The notes below the pieces were generated by a model. The model saw only the letters and a list, made by a program, of their open reading frames with translations. It did no database searches and was not told where the DNA came from. A DNA stretch of 6,617 nucleotides from Oscillospiraceae bacterium (GTDB lineage Bacteria; Bacillota; Clostridia; Oscillospirales; Ruminococcaceae), in contig CAAFHY010000180.1 of the NCBI GenBank assembly GCA_900762805.1, forward strand, positions 1 to 6,617, in the 5' to 3' direction. The position numbers were made by a program, and so were the translations under genes. Positions within the stretch are counted from its first letter, which is position 1, and each line of letters starts with the position of its first letter. Below are positions 1 to 5,618 of the stretch, piece by piece.

Positions 1-47
1 ATAATCAGGCTGCGGTCATCGTGAAAAATCGAATGACGATAGGAAAA
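1..47 (-). other. In-frame continuation of murB beyond the TGA, cut by the window edge
   Basis: Reading on in the murB frame after the TGA gives FSYRHSIFHDDRSLI. The residues ..EEA-stop-FSYRHSIF fit the MurB motif found after the GAYGGE signature, commonly of the form EE-x-x-F-(G/S)-YR-x-S-x-F. The reading frame is unchanged, so a single base substitution (for example from GGA or CGA) would account for the stop; no indel is needed. The catalytic C-terminal domain would lie to the left of base 1 and cannot be checked here. Confidence 0.8.
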
Positions 48-554
48 TCAGGCCTCTTCCGCTGTAATGTCATACACCTTTACACCGTCGAAAACCTTTA
101 CAGAGCGGCAAATTCCCCCGATCTCCCCGCCGTAGGCTCCGGCGTTCATAAAGACGGCTCCGCCGACTGAGCCGGGAATGCCGTAAGCAAATTCCGCGCC
201 GGCGAGTGAATGAGTAAGAGCCGCCCTGCAGAGTTCTATGAGCGGTACACCAGCCTCACAGACAAGCGTGTGCGGCGCGATAAATTCGATCCTTTGAAGC
301 GCCGCTGTTGACAAAACAGCTCCGGCATAGCCCTCGTCGGGGGCCAGCACATTGCTGCCCTTGCCGAGAATGTAATAGGGACAGCCGGCCTCCTTCAGAA
401 GTGCTGCAGCGCGGCAGAGCGCCTCAGTAGACTGCGGAAGCACGAAGAAGGCCTCGCCGCCGGTGCGGAAGCCGGTATGCTCGGAAAGCAGCTCTTTTTC
501 GCGGCAGCGGCAGCCGGCATCGGTAAGCTTTTGCGTCAATTGTGCGGGCTTCAT
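48..554 (-). CDS. murB: UDP-N-acetylenolpyruvoylglucosamine reductase MurB, N-terminal part, interrupted by in-frame TGA
   Basis: MurB is the FAD-dependent cytoplasmic enzyme that reduces UDP-GlcNAc-enolpyruvate with NADPH to UDP-MurNAc in peptidoglycan precursor synthesis. The 168 residues before the stop hold its FAD domain: HTGFRTGG at 26-33, the flavin-binding stretch YILGKGSNVL at 61-70, and the signature GIPGSVGGAVFMNAGAYGGE at 125-144. The family is usually about 290-310 residues, so roughly the last 120-130 are missing, including the C-terminal substrate-binding domain with the catalytic Ser/Cys and Glu. The frame stops at TGA (48-50), yet MurB-like residues continue in the same frame to the window edge. 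The ATG at 554 overlaps the hprK stop (ATGA), with a GGGGG/GGAG-rich purine stretch just upstream, so the two genes are probably translationally coupled. In Clostridia, hprK and murB often precede rapZ-yvcK-whiA. Family assignment is secure; whether the gene is functional is open. Confidence 0.9.
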   Translation of the reverse strand: MKPAQLTQKLTDAGCRCREKELLSEHTGFRTGGEAFFVLPQSTEALCRAAALLKEAGCPYYILGKGSNVLAPDEGYAGAVLSTAALQRIEFIAPHTLVCEAGVPLIELCRAALTHSLAGAEFAYGIPGSVGGAVFMNAGAYGGEIGGICRSVKVFDGVKVYDITAEEA

Positions 555-1471
555 GGCTCCACCCCCAGATTATCAAACAGCTCCTTGACCGGGTCATAGC
601 CCAGCTTGAGCTGACGGTTATTCATGGCAGCCACCTCGACGATGACGGCCAGGTTGCGGCCGGGGCATACAGGCACAATCAGCTTGGGGATCCTGACACC
701 AAGAACGGAGGTCGTTTCACGTTCGGGCGCGATGACACTGTAATTCTTTCCCTTGACCCACTGCTCCAGCTCGATGACGATATCTACCTGCTCCGATGAT
801 TTGACGGCGCCGGCCCCGAACAGCTTCATGGCGTTGACGATGCCGATGCCTCTTATTTCGATAAAGTGCCGAATATTCTCCGGTGATTTGCCGACAATTG
901 AGCGGTCGGACACCTTGCGCAGCTCAACGCTGTCATCGGCGATGAGGCGATGTCCGCGCTTGATGAGTTCGAGCGCCGTTTCACTCTTGCCGACGCCGCT
1001 CTCCCCCAGCAGCAGGATGCCCTCGCCATAGACCTCAACCATGACGCCGTGCCGGAAAACACGCGGAGCCAGCTCGGCTGACAGATATGAGATGGTCTCC
1101 GACATCAGATGCGAGGTCTTTTCAGGCGAGGAAAGCAGCGGCACGTCATATTTCTGAGCTGACGCGATGATTTCGTCTGATATGGCGAGCGAGCGCGACA
1201 CGATGACAGTGACCGGGCGGAAGCTGAACAGTGTTTCAATGGCCTTCTCGCGCATGGTTTCATCAAGCGTATCGAGATAACTCATTTCGACGCGGCCGAG
1301 AATCTGAATGCGGCTGGTATCAAAGTACTGTGTGTAGCCGCTCAGGACCAGCGCCGGTCGGTTGACCTCGGAGGAGGTCAGCAGGATTTTTTCCGGCTCT
1401 CGCGGCAAATAGACCGGCCTGAGGTCCAGTTCCTTAACAAGTTTGCTCAGCGGCACCGAATAATCAGCCAT
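551..1471 (-). CDS. hprK: HPr kinase/phosphorylase
   Basis: HprK is the bifunctional cytoplasmic enzyme that phosphorylates Ser46 of HPr (and Crh where present) with ATP or PPi and reverses this by phosphorolysis, controlling carbon catabolite repression in Firmicutes. The 306-residue product has the usual length. It shows an N-terminal domain (about 1-130), a conserved His at 141 in RHGV, the Walker A motif GESGVGKS at 156-163, ADD at 178-180, the family signature EIRGIGIVN at 205-213, and a C-terminal region PGRNLAVIVEVAAMNNRQL at 270-288. The start is the ATG at 1471, which has GGGAGG six bases upstream. An in-frame ATG at 1507 is rejected because it overlaps the -10 box of a good promoter and has no ribosome binding site. 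The stop TGA overlaps the murB start. Confidence 0.96.
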   Translation of the reverse strand: MADYSVPLSKLVKELDLRPVYLPREPEKILLTSSEVNRPALVLSGYTQYFDTSRIQILGRVEMSYLDTLDETMREKAIETLFSFRPVTVIVSRSLAISDEIIASAQKYDVPLLSSPEKTSHLMSETISYLSAELAPRVFRHGVMVEVYGEGILLLGESGVGKSETALELIKRGHRLIADDSVELRKVSDRSIVGKSPENIRHFIEIRGIGIVNAMKLFGAGAVKSSEQVDIVIELEQWVKGKNYSVIAPERETTSVLGVRIPKLIVPVCPGRNLAVIVEVAAMNNRQLKLGYDPVKELFDNLGVEP

Positions 1472-1477
1472 AGCCTG

Positions 1478-1483
1478 CCTCCC
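1478..1483 (-). promoter_or_regulatory. Ribosome binding site deciding the hprK start
   Basis: GGGAGG on the minus strand lies six bases before the ATG at 1471. It selects this start over the in-frame ATG 12 codons upstream and gives the family-typical N-terminus (MADYSVPLSKLVKEL). Confidence 0.8.
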
Positions 1484-1505
1484 AAGTACATAAAAATACA
1501 TTTTC

Positions 1506-1535
1506 ATTATACAATATCCGGCAGGTGATTATCAA
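1506..1535 (-). promoter_or_regulatory. Sigma-A type promoter for hprK-murB
   Basis: The minus strand has TTGATA (1530-1535, 5 of 6 to the -35 consensus), an 18-base spacer, and a perfect TATAAT (1506-1511). Transcription would start near 1499, leaving a leader of about 28 bases that contains the hprK ribosome binding site. The -35 box covers the TGA stop codon (1532-1534) of the upstream germination gene. It would let hprK-murB be expressed in growing cells independently of the sporulation operon. The call rests on sequence match and position only. Confidence 0.65.
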
Positions 1536-2599
1536 TCTCCCACGGCAAAAAAATTGCTTTTTTCAGAAAAAGTGAGGCTGACAGTACAGCCGGTCAGTGT
1601 CCGCATAGCTTCGGCCTGCCGTGCCGCCGCAGCGTTATGCTGCGCCAGCGTGCTGTAATATCCAAAGCAGTCGCAGCCCGCGTGAGCCAGCTTCTTCAAA
1701 ACATACTGCGACTCCTGCTCAAAAATAGCGCGTATCTCAGCCGGTGTGCCGGTATATGGCTGAAGACGGCCTGTCATCTCGGCCCTGATGATAGCCGATG
1801 TGCAGCTATAGCGTGTGCGGCAGCCGCTGACAACGGCCGAGAGCTCTCTCCCCTCCCGCTCAAAGGTCAGCAGCGCCTGATCTTCATGACCCAGCAGCAG
1901 CGACAGCAGTGAAAAATCACTGCCGGTAAAGTAAACCGTGCTGTCATCTGAAAAGCAGACAGCACTGACGGCCTGCAAGCCGCCGCTGTCGTTCAGCGCC
2001 AGCACCGGCACGGGGTCACTGATGCGTTCGCCGGCCACGCGCACCTGATATAGAGGCAGCTCCCAGCCTCCCAGCGCCGCCGAGGTCGGAAAGCCTTGCC
2101 CGTCAGCCAGCTCGGCGGCTGCTTCCAACAGGTCCGCCGCCTGTCCCTCGCAGAGAGCCAGCGCCATGAGCGAGGAATAGCGTGCCATATCGCCGCGGCA
2201 GAAGCTGACGATCTCGCCGCCCACCCGCTGCGCCGCCTGCTCAGACAGCAGCAGCCAGTCGCTTTGATCAAAAAACAATTCGTCCTGAAGCAGCAGCCCG
2301 TCAAGCGCCTGCTGAACACCCGTCCCCTGCCCGGTGAGCTGCGTGTAGACAGCCTGATCCTCCCGGTATTCGGCAGCAACGGCAGTAACGGTAAAGCGGC
2401 CCTCCTGCCAATCGACGCCAACGGCCTTGACGATCTTCAAATCGACGATTTCGCGGCCGGGTATGCTGCAGCCGCCAAGGGCAACAGCAAGGAGCGCTGC
2501 CGTCAATCCGGCCAGCAGACTGGCCATCAGGCCGAGCGCCGGCTGACGGCTGCTATGGGCTTTTCGGCCTGCCTTTGACTTGTGGTTGAACTTCGGCAA
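1532..2599 (-). CDS. Germinant receptor C subunit, GerAC/GerBC-family lipoprotein
   Basis: C subunits are lipoproteins on the outer face of the spore inner membrane that work with the A and B subunits to sense germinants. The start used is TTG at 2599, nine bases after GGGAGG (2609-2614). It gives 355 residues with a basic n-region (KFNHKSKAGRK), a hydrophobic segment (about 25-40) and the lipobox LGGC with Cys at 44. After the Cys, REIVDLKIVKAVGVDWQEG fits the conserved start of mature GerC proteins. The C-terminal part (IRAIFEQESQYVLKKLAHAGCDCFGY) matches the family helix region that usually ends in a D-x-F/L-G motif. The protein is a little shorter than many relatives (about 370-400). An ATG at 2749 would add an unlikely Arg-rich leader; an ATG at 2527 would leave almost no n-region. 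The stop TGA lies inside the hprK promoter. Confidence 0.88.
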   Translation of the reverse strand: MPKFNHKSKAGRKAHSSRQPALGLMASLLAGLTAALLAVALGGCSIPGREIVDLKIVKAVGVDWQEGRFTVTAVAAEYREDQAVYTQLTGQGTGVQQALDGLLLQDELFFDQSDWLLLSEQAAQRVGGEIVSFCRGDMARYSSLMALALCEGQAADLLEAAAELADGQGFPTSAALGGWELPLYQVRVAGERISDPVPVLALNDSGGLQAVSAVCFSDDSTVYFTGSDFSLLSLLLGHEDQALLTFEREGRELSAVVSGCRTRYSCTSAIIRAEMTGRLQPYTGTPAEIRAIFEQESQYVLKKLAHAGCDCFGYYSTLAQHNAAAARQAEAMRTLTGCTVSLTFSEKSNFFAVGD

Positions 2600-2801
2600 A
2601 ATCAAAAGCCTCCCTTCCTCGGTGTGTTGAAGGCGCGTCGCGGCCGGCTGCCTTCTGTCGGCCCGGCGCGGCAGTTCGCCGTTCGCTTCCATGGCCGCAG
2701 CTTTGAGCCTTGTACGCCATCCGGCTGCGAACGGCCGGCATTTCCGCAATCAGCTCGGATTTGTCCCTCCCGCGGATGCCGGCAGCTGCAGAAACGATCA
2801 T
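2553..2801 (-). CDS. Possible small coupled ORF between the B- and C-subunit genes, unrecognised
   Basis: The ATG at 2801 overlaps the stop of the B-subunit gene as TAATG, a common form of translational coupling. The frame runs 82 codons and ends about 47 bases inside the C-subunit gene. The product is basic, starts MIVSAAAGIRGRDKSELIAE, and has no membrane segment, signal peptide or motif that I recognise. Some ger operons carry an extra small membrane-protein gene, but this sequence does not look like one. There is only a weak purine stretch upstream. It may be a chance frame in a GC-rich gap. Confidence 0.2.
   Translation of the reverse strand: MIVSAAAGIRGRDKSELIAEMPAVRSRMAYKAQSCGHGSERRTAAPGRQKAAGRDAPSTHRGREAFDFAEVQPQVKGRPKSP
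2609..2614 (-). promoter_or_regulatory. Ribosome binding site supporting a TTG start for the C-subunit gene
   Basis: GGGAGG on the minus strand is followed after three bases by one TTG (2605) and after nine bases by a second TTG (2599), with ATT between them. The second TTG is best placed. No ATG lies at a suitable distance. Confidence 0.6.
2678..2735. repeat. Perfect 9-bp inverted repeat with an inner 5-bp arm pair
   Basis: GCCGTTCGC at 2678-2686 is the exact reverse complement of GCGAACGGC at 2727-2735, with 40 bases between. ATGGC (2691-2695) and GCCAT (2716-2720) could pair inside the loop. No T-run follows on either strand, so it is not a standard terminator. It could be an mRNA structure between the B and C genes, or chance in GC-rich DNA. 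Confidence 0.35.
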
Positions 2802-4138
2802 TATCTATCCAGCTGCGCCGCCTCTGCGCTTCGGGGCGCACCGCCCCAAAGCAGGATCAGCAGGGCCGCCGGCGAGGCAGCCGCTGTAAATAACCGGAAG
2901 CCGGTCAAACAGGAAAGTGCGAGCAGCAACAGCATGGCGCCTGCCGGAAGCAGTGCGCCAGATTTGGCCGCCGGAAGCCGGTAAGCGGGCGGCAGGCACT
3001 CTGCTGCGGCAAAGGCAAACAGCAGCACACGCATGGTTGCCGATATCAGCCAAGCCACCAAATACAGTACATCGAGCCGCTCCAGCAGCGGTGTATGCGT
3101 AACGGAAGCAAATTCAAAGACAGGATAGGGCACCTGCGAAAGACTGCCGCCAAGCAGCATTTCGCAAAAGACGGCAACACCGCTGCCGACAGCGGCAGAT
3201 GTCAGCACAAAGAAGCGGCAGACATGGCCCACACTGCGCGTTTCGGAAACATCCTGTGCTGAATCCGATGAGCGCTTACCGGTACCGGCTTTCGGCAGGC
3301 CGCTTTGCGTCACATGGGCCGATAATACGGAAGCGGCCGCCAGCTCGCCAAAGGGAATTTGCCACAGCAGCAGTCGGGGGCTGAGGTCAGCAGCGTCGTG
3401 GCTCAGGCGGTCAAATGATAGCTGTCCGGCGGCGCTGAGGAATGACAGCCCCAGCAGCACGGCCAGCAGCCAGAGCATCAGCGAGCCGAATCGCGCACAG
3501 CCCTCAAGGCCGGCCTGCAGGGCATAGACGGCGACGCCCAGTGTCAGCACCACCGCGATGGCCGGCAGCGCCGTTGAAGGGTAGCAGAGGCTGAGGAAAT
3601 CAGCCATTTCTGCCAGTGCCGCCGCACCGCTGCCGCAAAAACAGAGAAAAAGCAGCCGGGCCGCAAGCGGCGACCGGACACCGGCAGGTACCGTTTCACG
3701 AATATAGCCGCCGGAAAAACACCGTGTTCTTTCGCCGGTTTTCCGCGGGCGGCCGGCCGGTTCTTCCTTGCCGCAGTCAGGAAAACAGCGGGCTTTCTCT
3801 CCTGCCTTGTGCCGGCTGAAGATTGGAGCTTTACCTGAGCAGTGCAAAGATGCGCCAGCTCCCTTGTCCTTTCCGGTTCTCCGGCGGCTCAGAAGCAGGC
3901 CGCCGCTCCTTGTTTTCCTGTCCGGGTGCTTGCTATGGTCCCCTTCCCCTCCTCTTTTTCCGTCCGTCAGCGCCGGAATGAGAGACAGAGCAAGCAGCAG
4001 TCCCGCCGCTGCCGACAGCACAAGCTCCCGTGCGGTGGCGGCGGCAAGGCGCCGTGGGCTGAAGGCCAGAAATTCAAACAGCCGTGACAGCAGAAGCAGT
4101 TGAAACAGCTGGCGCGGCGCTATCTTACCGTTTCCCAT
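2801..4138 (-). CDS. Germinant receptor B subunit, GerAB/GerKB-family spore permease with hydrophilic insertion
   Basis: B subunits are inner-membrane proteins of the spore germination permease family (APC superfamily) thought to bind the germinant. From ATG 4138 the product is 445 residues, against a usual 360-370. Segments read as membrane spans include FQLLLLSRLFEFLAF, LVLSAAAGLLLALSLI, LPAIAVVLTLGVAVYAL, LMLWLLAVLLGLSFL, FVLTSAAVGSGVAVF, VLYLVAWLISATM and AMLLLLALSCLTGF. The conserved patches LAEMADFL, FEFASVTHTPLLERLD and VVAWLI-like text fit the family. The excess length is a charged, Cys-containing segment between spans 2 and 3 (coding bases about 3671-3964), where B. subtilis GerAB has under 20 residues. 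The gene overlaps the A-subunit end; GAGG lies six bases before ATG 4138, which is preferred over the GTG at 4141. Family call is firm; function with the insertion is uncertain. Confidence 0.87.
   Translation of the reverse strand: MGNGKIAPRQLFQLLLLSRLFEFLAFSPRRLAAATARELVLSAAAGLLLALSLIPALTDGKRGGEGDHSKHPDRKTRSGGLLLSRRRTGKDKGAGASLHCSGKAPIFSRHKAGEKARCFPDCGKEEPAGRPRKTGERTRCFSGGYIRETVPAGVRSPLAARLLFLCFCGSGAAALAEMADFLSLCYPSTALPAIAVVLTLGVAVYALQAGLEGCARFGSLMLWLLAVLLGLSFLSAAGQLSFDRLSHDAADLSPRLLLWQIPFGELAAASVLSAHVTQSGLPKAGTGKRSSDSAQDVSETRSVGHVCRFFVLTSAAVGSGVAVFCEMLLGGSLSQVPYPVFEFASVTHTPLLERLDVLYLVAWLISATMRVLLFAFAAAECLPPAYRLPAAKSGALLPAGAMLLLLALSCLTGFRLFTAAASPAALLILLWGGAPRSAEAAQLDR
3708..3748. repeat. Imperfect palindrome inside the B-subunit insertion
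   Basis: The plus-strand arm CCGCCGGAAAAAC (3708-3720) pairs with GTTTTCCGCGG (3738-3748) apart from single-base bulges, around a 17-base loop. It resembles REP-type palindromic units but lies in frame inside a coding sequence. Confidence 0.4.
3882..3905. repeat. Second hairpin inside the B-subunit insertion
   Basis: CGGCGGC at 3882-3888 and GCCGCCG at 3899-3905 form a perfect 7-bp GC stem around a 10-base loop. Together with the palindrome at 3708-3748 it shows that the inserted stretch is rich in secondary structure. Confidence 0.4.
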
Positions 4139-5573
4139 CACTGTCCTCGCTTCCCGGCAGCTGGCTCATCCGAAAGCGCCGCCGGGCCAGCACACGCCAG
4201 CTGCGGCGCAGGATACCGTCGCGCAGCGCCGCCCCGCCGTAGGGCGTGACGGGTGAAGTATAGGGCGCGCCGTAGGCATCGACCGAGCAGATATTGAGCA
4301 GAAGAAAGCAGAAGCCGGCCGTAATGCCGACAGCCCCGGCTAATGCCCCCAACACAATAAAGCCAAAACGAAAGACCGTCATCTGCTGATAGAGCGTCGG
4401 CAGCAGATAGGAGCAGACCGTTGTAAAGGCCGCAATCATCACAAGCGGCGCGCCGACCAGACCGGCTGTGATGGCCGTCTCGCCGACGACCAGCGCTCCG
4501 ATCAGGCTGACGGCATGGCCCACCGGCCGCGGCAGGCGCAGCCCGGCCTCGCGCACGATTTCATAAACAAGATGGATGAACAGAGCCTCGGCAAACAGAG
4601 GAAGGGCCACCTGCTGCTGCGCCGTGACCAGCGATTGCAGCAGCTTTTCCGGGAGCATCTCCGGGTGAAAGCCGGCGACGGCCACATAGCTGCCCGGCAG
4701 CAGCACCGAGACAAAGAAGCACACCAGTTTAACAATGCGGATGAAGCTGGCAAAATAGGCGCGGCCGGTGTAATCGTCAAAGCTCTGAAAACTCTCAATA
4801 AAGAGTGAGGGCAATATCAGCGCAAAGGGCGTGCCATCCACCAGCAGGCCGATGCGCCCCTCGCTGATCTTGGCGCAAAAGGTATCGGGGCGCTCGGTAT
4901 GACCGACGGCACTGAACATACTGTAGCCGTCCTGCTCAAAAAACGGCTCGATGAAGCCGCTTTCCAGCACCGAGCCAATGCGGATGCTTCCGAGCCTTTT
5001 TCGCACCTCCGCCAGCAGCTGTCCCGTCACCCTGTCAGCAAGATAAACGAGCGCCACGTCGGTGCGGCTGTCCTCCCCCACGACGGCCGGCTCAAACACA
5101 AGCGACCGGCTCTTCAGGCGCCTTCGGATAAGCGTCATGTTTACCTTGATCGGCTCGGCAAAGCCCTCGCGCGAGGCGCGGACATTTTCCTCTGTATAGC
5201 TTTCACTGACGGCGCGGTAAGGGTACCCCTGCTGCGGATAGCAGAGTGCGCCATCAGCCCCCTCGGCCAGCAGCACCAGGTTGCCGGAGGTGACGGCATG
5301 GAACAGCTCGCCTTCCCCTATTGGCGTTCCGGCGAAATTCTGGCAGCGGGCGGCAAGGTGGTCCAGTAGCTTCTGCCCGCTGAAAAAACGGCGGCCGAGC
5401 CCGCTCAGCTGCTTGATGACCATGCTGTTCGCATGGTCGAGACTGATCATGCCCTCGCACCACAGAAGAGCACAGCTGATGCCGCCGAGACGAAAGCGCG
5501 ATATCTTCAGATCCGAAAGCCCGCCGCTCTCCTGCAGCAGCCGGTCGATTGATCTGTCAATGGTATTTTTCAT
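4125..5573 (-). CDS. Germinant receptor A subunit, GerAA/GerKA family
   Basis: A subunits are inner-membrane proteins of the endospore that oligomerise with B and C subunits and are implicated in ion release when germinants bind. The 482-residue product has the usual length. The cytoplasmic N-domain (about 1-275) shows family patches: SREGFAEPIKVNMTLIRRRL (134-153), VGHTERPDTFCAKISEGR (223-240) and LLVDGTPFALILPSLF (243-258). Membrane segments follow from about 277, including LPGSYVAVAGFHPEMLP (292-308), REAGLRLPRPVGHAVSLIGA (341-360), LVVGETAITAGLV (361-373) and AYGAPYTSP (433-441), then a short basic tail. The ATG at 5573 has GGCGGTGA (5577-5584) just upstream, close to the ideal GGAGGTGA. 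The end overlaps the B-subunit start by 14 bases from ATG 4138. A sigma-G forespore promoter is expected, but no convincing one was found. Confidence 0.95.
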   Translation of the reverse strand: MKNTIDRSIDRLLQESGGLSDLKISRFRLGGISCALLWCEGMISLDHANSMVIKQLSGLGRRFFSGQKLLDHLAARCQNFAGTPIGEGELFHAVTSGNLVLLAEGADGALCYPQQGYPYRAVSESYTEENVRASREGFAEPIKVNMTLIRRRLKSRSLVFEPAVVGEDSRTDVALVYLADRVTGQLLAEVRKRLGSIRIGSVLESGFIEPFFEQDGYSMFSAVGHTERPDTFCAKISEGRIGLLVDGTPFALILPSLFIESFQSFDDYTGRAYFASFIRIVKLVCFFVSVLLPGSYVAVAGFHPEMLPEKLLQSLVTAQQQVALPLFAEALFIHLVYEIVREAGLRLPRPVGHAVSLIGALVVGETAITAGLVGAPLVMIAAFTTVCSYLLPTLYQQMTVFRFGFIVLGALAGAVGITAGFCFLLLNICSVDAYGAPYTSPVTPYGGAALRDGILRRSWRVLARRRFRMSQLPGSEDSDGKR

Positions 5574-5576
5574 AAT
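5549..5576 (+). promoter_or_regulatory. Candidate sigma-A type promoter for the DUF421-DUF4363 pair
   Basis: TTGATC (5549-5554, 4 of 6) and CATAAT (5571-5576, 5 of 6) are separated by 16 bases. The start would be near 5583, about 36 bases before the ATG at 5619. The -10 box overlaps the start codon of the divergent A-subunit gene (5571-5573), so the two transcription units share control DNA. Supported by match and spacing only. Confidence 0.45.
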
Positions 5577-5604
5577 TCACCGCCCGTGGAACAGAATAGA
5601 TAAA

Positions 5605-5612
5605 AAGGAGGG
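5605..5612 (+). promoter_or_regulatory. Strong ribosome binding site of the DUF421 gene
   Basis: AAGGAGGG lies six bases before the ATG at 5619 and fixes the start of this gene. Confidence 0.8.
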
Positions 5613-5618
5613 AACGCC

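Larger units (their letters stand above)
2600..2800 (-). other. Unusually long gap inside the germination operon
   Basis: About 200 bases separate the B-subunit stop from the preferred C-subunit start, in an operon whose other junction overlaps. The gap holds the doubtful small ORF above, an inverted repeat (arms 2678-2686 and 2727-2735) and the C-subunit ribosome binding site. No terminator with a T-run and no clear promoter was seen. Confidence 0.5.
3671..3964 (-). repeat. In-frame insertion in the B-subunit gene with degenerate 22-residue repeats
   Basis: Residues about 60-157 are rich in Arg, Lys and Gly. Four Cys are spaced C-x17-C-x3-C-x17-C, a result of a 22-residue repeat: units beginning CSGKAP and CGKEEP both end in a (K/T)-(A/T)-G-E-(K/R)-x-R-C-F pattern. 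Earlier stretches RKTRSGG and RRTGKDKG look like decayed copies. At the DNA level the motif CCGGTTYTYC recurs on the plus strand (3735, 3758, 3873). Arg codons AGA/AGG, rare in the surrounding genes, appear five times here. The boundaries are approximate, set by the flanking hydrophobic spans. Confidence 0.55.

Noticed and set aside
48..50. Genome-wide reassignment of TGA to Gly or Trp as the cause of the murB stop
   Set aside because: Four other genes in the window end at TGA at the expected lengths, and the gene content is clostridial.
1472..1507. Upstream ATG (1507) as the hprK start
   Set aside because: It overlaps the TATAAT box, has no ribosome binding site, and adds 12 residues atypical of HprK; GGGAGG lies six bases before the ATG at 1471.
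2096..2578. Long plus-strand open frame opposite the C-subunit gene (160 codons)
   Set aside because: A shadow of the GC-rich C-subunit gene; no family resemblance and no ribosome binding site.
2600..2749. ATG at 2749 as the C-subunit start
   Set aside because: It would add about 50 Arg-rich residues before the lipoprotein signal sequence; a TTG with a good ribosome binding site gives a normal signal peptide.
3270..3310. Possible second insertion in the B subunit (about residues 280-305)
   Set aside because: Only a slightly long hydrophilic loop where relatives also have a basic loop; no repeats or composition shift seen.
3768..4103. Plus-strand open frames opposite the B-subunit gene
   Set aside because: They overlap the B-subunit coding sequence, are Ser/Arg/Pro-rich low-complexity products, and show no family match.
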